64,000 nt of DNA, taken from contig CM074759.1 of assembly GCA_037355855.1 (NCBI GenBank), positions 3,348,001 through 3,412,000 of the forward strand, given 5' to 3'. Made by a program: the position numbers and the translations under genes. Each line of letters opens with the position of its first letter. Positions within the stretch are counted from its first letter, which is position 1. Shown here one piece after another: positions 33,004-41,953 of this stretch. Origin of the DNA: Pseudo-nitzschia pungens (Eukaryota > Bacillariophyta > Bacillariophyceae > Bacillariales > Bacillariaceae). The notes below the pieces were generated by a model. It was not told where the DNA came from. It worked only from the letters and a program-made list of their open reading frames with translations, and made no database searches.

Positions 33004-34494
33004 CAATTTTGCGACGCGCGATTTTGTCCGACGTTCCGATGTTCCAGTACTTAAAACACGTAGATTTCTACACAACTTTCCCCTTTGATATCTCACTCAC
33101 TTCTAAAGCTCCTACAACAACACCAAGCACTACACCTATTAACAGAGACCTCCCCTATCTGATTCTGCTGTTTGTTTGGCTGCTCCTTGCTTCCTTTGGT
33201 TGCTTTGGTTCCTTGTTTCCTGTCGGTCGGCCGGTCGGCAAGCAACAAGCAACACGACCGAAAACAAGGACACATAATTTTCTACAGCAATTGCAGTACT
33301 AATTCTACAGCAGCTCTGCTTCAGTTCCGCTTTGTCTCCGAGCTCGGTTTGTTTTTTTCATCTGTTTTCAAGCCATCTTTTTATTTAACGCTATACAGTC
33401 TTCCAAGCCCCTTAAGTGATATCCACTTAACGTTCTACATTCTTCAAGGTCGAACCCATTTAACGTTCTACATTCTTCAAGATAGAACACATATACACCC
33501 CCCTTCTAGAAGGTTCCTACTCGCTGATCCCTAAGTATCTGCAAGTTCGTGCAAGCATATCTTCCAGTTCCCCTTTATTTTCAAGCCAATTGCCCCCTGC
33601 TCTTACTAGTGTCAATCACTTCAGAGTACCCCTGTTTCCTAGCCAAGCCCCCTAGTCCCTAAGTGTTTTTGCTTAAGGCTCCCCCTACTACACCTGTTTT
33701 CAAGCCAAGACCAACCGATCCCTAAGTACCTCCTACTTATTGCATTCTTGTTTCCAAGACTACAGCTACTACCGCCCCCTGTTTTCAAGACTACAATTCC
33801 CCTGGTCCCTAAGTGTTCACGAGTTCCCTGATCCCTAAGTGTTTTCGCTATTAAGCAACCCCAACCTGAACTTCAAGTTCGACACTGTTTTCAAGACACA
33901 AGCCTCCCCCTGGTCCCTAGGTGTTTTTACTAAAGCCCCTGTTTTCAAGCAAGCAGCTTCCCTGGTCCCTAAGTGTCTCGCTCAAGGTCCTTGTTTTCAA
34001 GCCAATTGCCCCCGGATACTGTTTCCACTGCAACCCTGGTCCCTAAGTGTCTCGCTCAAGGTCCTTGTTTTCAAGCCAACTGCCCCTGGATACTGTTTCC
34101 ACTTATAAGTACTTGCGAGTTTGAACTTCAAGTTCCCTCCTGAGCCTTTTAAGTGTGCCCTGCCATTGATATCCCCCGGTCCCTAAGTGTTCCTACTAAA
34201 GCCCCTGTTTTCAAGCAAGCAGCTTCCCTAATACCAGGCCTTTGATACAAGCCAGTTGTCGGTTTCTACAGTCTGTTTCTACACGATTTGCAGTGGTCTA
34301 CTGGAGTTTCTAAATTCTGTAACTCCAGAGCACCTCTGTGGGTTTCGAGCGTGACTCTTCTGGTAGTGCTCCAGTCTTTTCTTTTGGTTCCCCTGGAATT
34401 TTTCCTTGTTCAGACCAACATTGGACCTGTTGTTGCTGCTGTATCCTGTTTCCCAGCATACAACCTATCACTCAACTGGTGCTTTTCAGTTTGT
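33004..34494 (+). promoter_or_regulatory. NL4 5' UTR, upstream part
   Basis: This is LINE leader sequence before the minisatellite. It starts with the family terminus and the GTAGA/TCTAC inverted repeat at about 33060-33071. Degenerate blocks of the cctaagtgtctcgctcaagg and ctgttttcaagccaattgcccc type recur between 33600 and 34220, and TTCTACA motifs recur throughout. Apart from the uORF start at 33039 there is no ATG in this 1.5 kb. The internal promoter is probably here (inference). Confidence 0.75.
33039..33302 (+). CDS. Short upstream ORF of NL4 (87 codons), unknown function
   Basis: The ATG is 36 nt from the element's 5' end and is the only ATG in the 5.7 kb leader. The product begins MFQYLKHVDFYTTFPFDISL and has a Thr/Pro-rich spacer, a ~20-residue hydrophobic segment (YLILLFVWLLLASFGCFGSL) and a Gln/Arg/Lys-rich tail ending FLQQLQY. 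Start, stop and segment order match NL3 in spite of nucleotide differences in the second half. The analogy is with short upstream ORFs of other LINEs (such as primate ORF0, which is however antisense). Whether it is translated is unknown. Confidence 0.5.
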   Translation: MFQYLKHVDFYTTFPFDISLTSKAPTTTPSTTPINRDLPYLILLFVWLLLASFGCFGSLFPVGRPVGKQQATRPKTRTHNFLQQLQY

Positions 34495-37400
34495 TGATTT
34501 ACCCTCAACCGGTGCTTCTCCTGCCCCGGCCTTTGTCATCACCTGGCCCTTTTACATCCCAGTGCAGTGTCTGCTGTTGCTTCAGCACCCAACAGGTTGC
34601 TATTCAGCTGTTGATCTGCCCTCCATTGGTGCTTCTCCTGCCCCGGCTTTTGCCCTCAACCGGTGCTTCTCCTGCCCCGGCCTTTTTCATCACCTGGCAC
34701 TTGCACATCCAAGAGGCGTGTCTGCTGTTGGTCCAACACCCAACTGCTTGCTTTTCAGTTGTTGCTTTGCTCTCAACTGGTGCTTCTCCTGTCCCGGCCT
34801 TTGCCCTCACCCGGTGCTTCTCCTGCCCCGGCCTTTGTCTTCAACCGGTGCTTCTCCTGCCCCGGACTTTGTCATCAACCGGTGCTTCTCCTGCCCCGGC
34901 CTTTGTCTTCACCTGGCACTTGCACATCCACGAGGCGTGTCTGCTGTCGGTCCACCACCCAATTGTTTGCTTTTCAGCTGTTGTTTGCCCTCAATCGGTG
35001 CTTCTCCTGCCCCGGCCTTTGTACTCAACTGGTGCTTCTCCTTTCAAGCGCGGCGTTTCTAGTTGTTGCCTCCTGCACTACACTGGAGGTTTATACTGCC
35101 CCCGCTTGATTTGTCCTTCCAACAGGTGCTTCTCAGTTGCCCCGGCCTTTGCCCTCAACCGGTGCTTCACCTGCTCCGGCCTTTGTCATCACCTGGCACT
35201 TGCACATTCAAGAGGCGTGTCTGCTGTTGGTCCAACACCCAATTGCCTGCTTTTCAGTTGTTGCTTTGCTCTCAACCGGTGCTTCTCCTGCCCCGGCCTT
35301 TACCCTCAACCGGTGCTTCACCTGCTCCGGCCTTTGTCATCACCTGGCACTTGCACATCCAAGAGGCGTGTCTGCTGTTGGTCCAACACCCAATTCCCTG
35401 CTTTTCAGTTGTTGCTTTGATCTCAACTGGTGCTTCTTCTGCCCCGGCCTTTGCCCTCAACCGGTGCTTCTCCTTTCAAGCGCGGCAGTTTCAGTTGTTG
35501 CTCCTGCACTCCACTGGAGGTTTTCTGCTGTTGATTTGCCCTCCACCGGTGCTTCTCCTGCCCCGGCCTTCGCCCTCAACCGGTGCTTCCCCTGCTTCGG
35601 CCTTTGTCATCACCTGGCACTTGCACATCCAAGAGGCGTGTCTGCTGTTGGTCCAACACCCAATTGCCTGCTTTTCAGTTGTTGCTTTGCCCTCACCCGG
35701 TGCTTCTCCTGCCACGGCCTTTGTCTTCAACCGGTGCTTCTCCTGCCCCGGCCTTTGTTAACACCGGGTACTTCTCCATTCAAGCGCGGCGTTTCAGTTG
35801 GTGCTCCCTCACTCCACTGGAGGTTTTCTGCTGTTGATTGCCCTCCACCGGTGCTTCTCCTGCCCCAGCCTTTGCCCTCAACCGGTGCTTCACCTGCTCC
35901 GGCCTTTGTCATCACCTGGCACTTGCACATCCAAGAGGCGTGTCTGCTGTTGGTCCAACACCCAATTGCCTGCTTTTCCGTTGTTGCTTTGATCTCAACC
36001 GGTGCTTCTCCTGCCCCGGCCTTTGTCATCAACTGGTGCTTCTCCTGCCCCGGCCTTTGCCCTCAACCGGTGCTTCTCCTTTCAAGCGCGGCGTTTCAGT
36101 TGTTGCTCCTGTACTCCACTGGAGGTTTTCTGCTGTTGATTTGCCCTCCACCGGTGCTTCTCCTGCCCCGGCCTTCGCCCTCAACCGGTGCTTCCCCTGC
36201 TTCGGCCTTTGTCATCACCTGGCACTTGCACATCCAAGAGGCGTGTCTGCTGTTGGTCCAACACCCAATTGCCTGCTTTTCCGTTGTTGCTTTGATCTCA
36301 ACCGGTGCTTCTCCTGCCCCGGCCTTTGTCATCAACTGGTGCTTCTTCTGCCCTGGCCTTTGCCCTCAACCGGTGCTTCTCCTTTCAAGCGCGGCGTTTC
36401 AGTTGGTGCTCCTGCACTCCATTGGAGGTTTTCTGCTGTTGATTTGCCCTCAACCGGTGCTTTTCCTGCCCCGGCCTTTGTCATCAACCGGTGCTTCTCC
36501 TGCCCCGGCCTTTGTCATCACCTGGCACTTGCACATCCAAGAGGCGTGTCTGCTGTTGGTCCAGCACACAATTGCTTGCTTTTCAGCTGCTATTTGCCCT
36601 CAACCGGCGCTTCTCCTGCCCCGGCCTTTGTCATCAACCGGTGCTTCTCCTGCCCCGGCCTTTGTCATCACCTGGCACTTGCACATCCAAGAGGCGTGTC
36701 TGCTGTTGGTCCAGCACACAATTGCTTGCTTTTCAGCTGTTGTTTGCCCTCAACCGGTGCTTCTCCTGCCCCGGCCTTTGTCATCACCTGGCACTTGCAC
36801 ATCCAAGAGGCGTGTCTGCTGTTGGTCCAGCACACAATTGCTTGCTTTTCAGCTGTTGTTTGCCCTCAACCGGCGCTTCTCCTGCCCCGGCCTTTGTCAT
36901 CAACCGGTGCTTCTCCTGCCCCGGCCTTTGTCATCAACCGGTGCTTCTCCTGCCCCGGCCTTTGCCATCACCTGGCACTTGCACATCCAAGAGGCGTGTC
37001 TGCTGTTGGTCCAGCACCCAATTGTTTGCTTTTCAGCTGCTATTTGCCCTCAACCGGCGCTTCTCCTGCCCCGGCCTTTGTCATCAACCGGTGCTTCTCC
37101 TGCCCCGGCCTTTGTCATCAACCGGTGCTTCTCCTGCCCCGGCCTTTGTCATCACCTGGCACTTGCACATCCAAGAGGCGTGTCTGCTGTTGGTCCAGCA
37201 CACAATTGCCTGCTTTTCAGTTGTTGCTTTGCTCTCAACCGGTGCTTCTCCTGCCCCGGCCTTAGCCCTCAACCGGTGCTTCTCCTGCCCCGGCCTTTGT
37301 CATCAACCGGTGCTTCTCCTGCCCCGGTCTTTGTCAACACCGGAGGCGTGTCTGCTGTTGGTCCAGCACACAATTGCTTGCTTTTCAGCTGTTGTTTGCC

Positions 37401-38660
37401 CTCAACCAGTTCTTCTCCTGCCCCGGCCTTTGTCATCAACCGGTGCTTCTCCTGCCCCGGCCTTTGTCATCACCTGGCACTTGCACATCCAAGAGGCGTG
37501 TCTGCTGTTGGTCCAGCACACAATTGCTTGCTTTTCAGCTGCTATTTGCCCTCAACCGGTGCTTCTCCTGCCCCGGCCTTTGTCATCAACCGGTGCTTCT
37601 CCTGCCCCGGCCTTTGTCATCACCTGGCACTTGCACATCCAAGAGGCGTGTCTGCTGTTGGTCCAGCACACAATTGCTTGCTTTTCAGCTGTTGTTTGCC
37701 CTCAACCGGTGCTTCTCCTGCCCCGGCCTTTGTCATCACCTGGCACTTGCACATCCAAGAGGCGTGTCTGCTGTTGGTCCAGCACACAATTGCTTGCTTT
37801 TCAGCTGTTGTTTGCCCTCAACCGGCGCTTCTCCTGCCCCGGCCTTTGTCATCAACCGGTGCTTCTCCTGCCCCGGCCTTTGTCATCAACCGGTGCTTCT
37901 CCTGCCCCGGCCTTTGTCATCAACCGGTGCTTCTCCTGCCCCGGCCTTTGCCATCACCTGGCACTTGCACATCCAAGAGGCGTGTCTGCTGTTGGTCCAG
38001 CACCCAATTGTTTGCTTTTCAGCTGTTGTTTGCCCTCAACCGGTGCTCCTCCTGCCCCGGCCTTTGTACTCAACCGGTGCTTCTCCATTCAAGCGCGGCA
38101 TTTCAGTTGTTGCTCCTGCACTCCACTGGAGGTTTTCTGCTGTTGATTTGCCCTCCACCGGTGCTTCTCCTGCCCCGGCCTTTGCCCTCAACCGGTGCTT
38201 CACCTGCTCCGGCCTTTGTCATCACCTGGCACTTGCACATTCAAGAGGCGTGTCTGCTGTTGGTTTTCTGCTGTTGATTTGCCCTCCACTGGTGCTTCTA
38301 CTGCCCCGGCCTTTGCCCTCAACCGGTGCTTCTACTGCCCCGGCCTTTGCCCTCAACCGGTGCTTCACCTGCTCCGGCCTTTGTCCATCACCTGGCACTT
38401 GCACATCCAAGAGGCGTGTCTGCTGTTGGTCCAACACCCAATTGCCTGCTTTTCAGTTGTTGCTTTGATCTCAACCGGTGCTTCTCCTGCCCCAGCCATT
38501 GTCATCAACCGGTGCTTCTCCTGCCCCGGCCTTTGTACTCAACCGGTGCTTCTCCGATTCCAGCGCGGCGTTTCAGTTGGTGCTCCTGCACTCCACTGGA
38601 GGTTTTCTGCTGTTGATTTGCCCTCCACCGGTGCTTCTCCTGCCCCGGCATTTGTCATCT
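34495..38660 (+). repeat. 5'-leader minisatellite of NL4 (about 4.2 kb)
   Basis: The 34-bp monomer dominates, with runs of up to four head-to-tail copies (for example 37841-37950). It alternates with a ~95-bp module containing cacttgcacatccaagagg and, in the first and last thirds, a ~75-bp module containing caagcgcggcgtttcag. The middle (about 36480-38060) is a more regular higher-order array of monomer plus ~95-bp module, which points to recent local expansion. The sense strand has no ATG. ORF-like stretches up to 1,046 codons are artefacts. Confidence 0.93.
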
Positions 38661-38686
38661 GCCCTCAGTGCTCCACTTCTGGTACA

Positions 38687-41600
38687 ATGCCTCCCCCTCC
38701 CACTAAGGGGTGGCCCACCTCCCAAGCAGCTTCCCGGAAGAAAAGATCTTCCACGCCTCCTTCTTCTGCTAGGTCTGCCTCTGGGACTCGGTCTAACAAG
38801 CGCCCATTCGTGCAAAAGACCCCTCCAAGACATTCTAGTGTCACCTCTGCTCTTACTACTCCCTCTCCTACTCTTGATACCAGATCATCCTCTTCCTCTG
38901 CCTCATCAGCCTCTTCATCCTCTATGCATGGGTCTTCTGTTGATGATATGTCTTCATCTTCTTCTGTGTCCTCATCTGCAGGTGTGCTTTCTGATGTTGA
39001 TATGCTTGGCACTGAACCTGCTCCAGGGGATTCCTTGAAGCCTTCTTCTTCTGCAGGTGTGCTCTCTGATGTTGAGATGCTTGGCACTGAATCTGCACCA
39101 GGGGAATCTGCACCAGGGGACTCTGCACCAGGGGATTCCTTGCAAACTTCTTCTCTGTCAACAGCTTCTCAGCTAGGCTCCCAGGAGTCAGGTCCTCCGC
39201 CGTCAGGTACTCTGTCAGGCTCTCAGTCGTCAGGTACTTTGCTGTCAGACCCCAAGCTGATAAGCTCCCAGTCCTCAGGCTCCCAGCAGCAGGGCTCCCA
39301 GCAGCAGGGCTCCCAGCAGTCAGGACCCCAGCCCCCAGCCTCCCAGCAGCCAGGATCCAACCAGGCAGGCTCCCAGCTGCCAGGCCAACAGACGTCCAGA
39401 CACACACCAAAGGGTTCTGGGACCTCAGGCAAGGTCCCTGCTTCATCTATCCTCAAGCAATCTACTCTTGCCTTTTCCTCTGCCCAGAAGTCTGATCCCT
39501 CTCAGCAGCAAGAACGCCAATCCCAACGCCAGGAGGCTCTGGCTGCTGCCAACAGGGCTCATTCCGCTTCCTTCTTCTGGTGTTTTTATGGTAAGGGTCC
39601 CTGTTCTGGCAAGTCTCCTATCCCATCTGCAATTCATGCCTTTCGAAAATCTCCAACTGGTAACCGGTTATGGGCTGGGTGTCCAAGCCCTACACACTTT
39701 TTCAGCAAGAAGGAGGGTAAAGACAAAAAATCCATCCATGATATTTGCCGGACTGCCATCCCTCCTGTTTATGCTCAGGTTTTTCCAGACACTCCAGACT
39801 GGCGCAATGCCTCTGTAGCTTCCTTGGCTTCTATTGCCTCTGCTTGCTTTCAAGGCTCTGCCCCAGCCTGGACCAAGCAACCACCTGGCCAGGCTCTGAA
39901 GAAATGTCTTATTGGTTTGGTCAAGATGTCTCCTGAGTGTTTTGATGACCTGTATTGTGAGGGCAACCTTTTGCCTAGCACTGAAGGCAAAGTATGGTGG
40001 GCAGCCAATCAGGTGCTTGGCTCTCATTGGCATTTCAAGAAGCGCCCTCCTACACCTGCGCCACCAGTGGCTGATGATGTTTCCACTTCCAAATCTTCCA
40101 CTTCCAAATCAGTGTCCTTTCTTCCTGGTGGTGGTGATGCTACTGTCTTGTCCTCTTCTGCTGGGCATTTCCTCCAACGCCGAGGGGTTTGCTCCAGTGA
40201 CTCTAGAGCTCCAGTGGATGTCACTGCTGGCACCAAGTGTTCTCATAGTTCTTATGTCACTCTGTCCCTTCCAAGGTTGATGTCACAACGCCCTGGGGAA
40301 CTGTATGATGAACTGCTCAAGTCTCTCAAGGAAGCTTTGGATCTTCTATGGACTGTTGACAAGCGCCTGGTGTTGTATGTTTTTCCCTCAAGAGCCAGGC
40401 TCAACCCCAAGGCCAAGCCTGTTACCAAGTTTTGGACGACACTTCCTGACAGGAAGACCTTGGAATTGTATGTTGCTCAGCTCTGGCTTCGCAGTAGAAC
40501 TGCTCCTCATCTACGCTTCTTTTTGGGACACAGTGCTTCCCTGGAGAAACTCTTTTCAGCACAATTGCTCCAGAGGCTCAGAGACCGTGATATGGAGCTG
40601 AAATATGACCACATACAGGCCCCAGTTATTGTCACCTGTGGCTTTCTCCTTGGATCTTACATGCAGAGTTTTGATCTTGACCACTACAACGAATTGCTTC
40701 AGACTCATCCCAGGTTTCAGGCATGTCCTATTGCTGTTATCAGGAAGAATATCAGCCTTGACAACTCCAGAACTCCTGATCCCAATCCGGTTCTGGCTGC
40801 TCATGTTTTATGTGATGCTACAAAGCGCGCCCAAACTGTTAAGCTCCTCAAAGCCCAGTTCAACCGTTGCAAACCTTCAGACATTGCCTCTTTACCTGAT
40901 GGTAAATTCTACAAGTTTATTGAGACAGCTACCAATCCTTCTGACAGACCTCTTCCCCCCTCCAAGCTCAAGACTGTTCGCCAGGCTAAGCACCGCCAAG
41001 CCAAATTTATTGAGAGCCATGAAACTGCTCCTGTTCTGGGGGTAGTTGATCTTGATCTTCCAGTTGACTTGGGCCAAGGGCTGGGTTTGAAGACACTGCG
41101 CAGTGTGCTTCTGGGCATCAGAACCCGTGACAATTGGTCATGGCCTCTTTTTCTTTCTGTTGATACCAGTTCATACCGAGGCGAGATCCTTGCTTTGTAC
41201 AACATCACTACCAAGGCTGAAGCAATGGCCATGTTGTCTTTCCTGCCTATTTTTCTGGAAGCTCAGTATGGTTCTTGTGTTAGACAATGGTTCTCTTCTG
41301 AGTGCTTGACTGAAATGGAAGCTTACCATTGGGATGATGCAGTCAATTGTGTTGTGGAAACTGCACCTGCTGCAGATCCAATGCAGGATAACTCTCTTCC
41401 CTTTTTTGGTGATGGGGATGCACGAGATTGGGAACTTGTTGATGATGACTTGTCAGTTGACCTTGCTCCCAATCTCACTTTTGATCTGGATTTGCACTTT
41501 AACCTCCAAGCCCGTGCTGGCAGTGGTGGTGGAGGCTTTGATGATTCTCAATCCATGGATACTTTAGCGACTGGCACTTCCAATCTTACTGCTGTCCAGG

Positions 41601-41953
41601 CCTCAGCGCCTGCAGGTGCTGTTCCTCCTGGAGGTGATCCTCCCCATGTGGCCAAGGCTGATGCCTCCCCTGGTATCTCTCCTGATGTTCCCCCTGAAGT
41701 TCCTGACCCTCCCCATAATGCCATGGCTGGTGACCTCCCTGTGGCCTCTCCTGAGTCCTCAACTGAAGTTCCTGCTGCCGGGTGTGAGGAAGATGCAGCC
41801 TCTGCATTGAGGCTTGGAGTTGCTGCAATTGCATTCTCTTCCAGTCATGATGCTAGTGTCAGTGATTTGAGCCATGCCAATGTCTCCACCAAATCAGCTC
41901 CGGCAACTCTTCCTTCCGTGCGACAGACTCGGTTTCCTTCTGATCATGGTTAG
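38687..41953 (+). CDS. NL4 ORF1, intact
   Basis: This ORF has 1,088 codons from ATG 38687 to TAG 41951-41953. It has the same layout as NL3 ORF1: a Ser/Pro/Gln-rich N-terminus, WCFYGKGPC, a long ordered region of unknown fold with LYVFPSRARLNPKAK and AVIRKNISLDN, and an acidic C-terminal third. It carries a 75-bp tandem duplication (about 38976 and 39051) repeating the CAGVLSDV-type segment, and fewer GSQQQ units than NL3. The reading frame is open upstream into the minisatellite to 38195, but the NL3 copy has a stop there, so the ATG is the real start. The final 8 nt overlap ORF2. Confidence 0.85.
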   Translation: MPPPPTKGWPTSQAASRKKRSSTPPSSARSASGTRSNKRPFVQKTPPRHSSVTSALTTPSPTLDTRSSSSSASSASSSSMHGSSVDDMSSSSSVSSSAGVLSDVDMLGTEPAPGDSLKPSSSAGVLSDVEMLGTESAPGESAPGDSAPGDSLQTSSLSTASQLGSQESGPPPSGTLSGSQSSGTLLSDPKLISSQSSGSQQQGSQQQGSQQSGPQPPASQQPGSNQAGSQLPGQQTSRHTPKGSGTSGKVPASSILKQSTLAFSSAQKSDPSQQQERQSQRQEALAAANRAHSASFFWCFYGKGPCSGKSPIPSAIHAFRKSPTGNRLWAGCPSPTHFFSKKEGKDKKSIHDICRTAIPPVYAQVFPDTPDWRNASVASLASIASACFQGSAPAWTKQPPGQALKKCLIGLVKMSPECFDDLYCEGNLLPSTEGKVWWAANQVLGSHWHFKKRPPTPAPPVADDVSTSKSSTSKSVSFLPGGGDATVLSSSAGHFLQRRGVCSSDSRAPVDVTAGTKCSHSSYVTLSLPRLMSQRPGELYDELLKSLKEALDLLWTVDKRLVLYVFPSRARLNPKAKPVTKFWTTLPDRKTLELYVAQLWLRSRTAPHLRFFLGHSASLEKLFSAQLLQRLRDRDMELKYDHIQAPVIVTCGFLLGSYMQSFDLDHYNELLQTHPRFQACPIAVIRKNISLDNSRTPDPNPVLAAHVLCDATKRAQTVKLLKAQFNRCKPSDIASLPDGKFYKFIETATNPSDRPLPPSKLKTVRQAKHRQAKFIESHETAPVLGVVDLDLPVDLGQGLGLKTLRSVLLGIRTRDNWSWPLFLSVDTSSYRGEILALYNITTKAEAMAMLSFLPIFLEAQYGSCVRQWFSSECLTEMEAYHWDDAVNCVVETAPAADPMQDNSLPFFGDGDARDWELVDDDLSVDLAPNLTFDLDLHFNLQARAGSGGGGFDDSQSMDTLATGTSNLTAVQASAPAGAVPPGGDPPHVAKADASPGISPDVPPEVPDPPHNAMAGDLPVASPESSTEVPAAGCEEDAASALRLGVAAIAFSSSHDASVSDLSHANVSTKSAPATLPSVRQTRFPSDHG

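Noticed and set aside
35137..38277. 1,046-codon open stretch in the minisatellite, and similar ones at 25673-28369 and 11659-13113
   Set aside because: They begin at non-ATG codons and the 34-bp period shifts the frame at each unit. All three frames are open because the monomer lacks stops. They are repeat artefacts, not genes.
34495..38660. CRISPR-like array because of regular short repeats
   Set aside because: The units are contiguous and variable with no unique spacers, sit in a eukaryotic LINE leader, and have no cas genes nearby.
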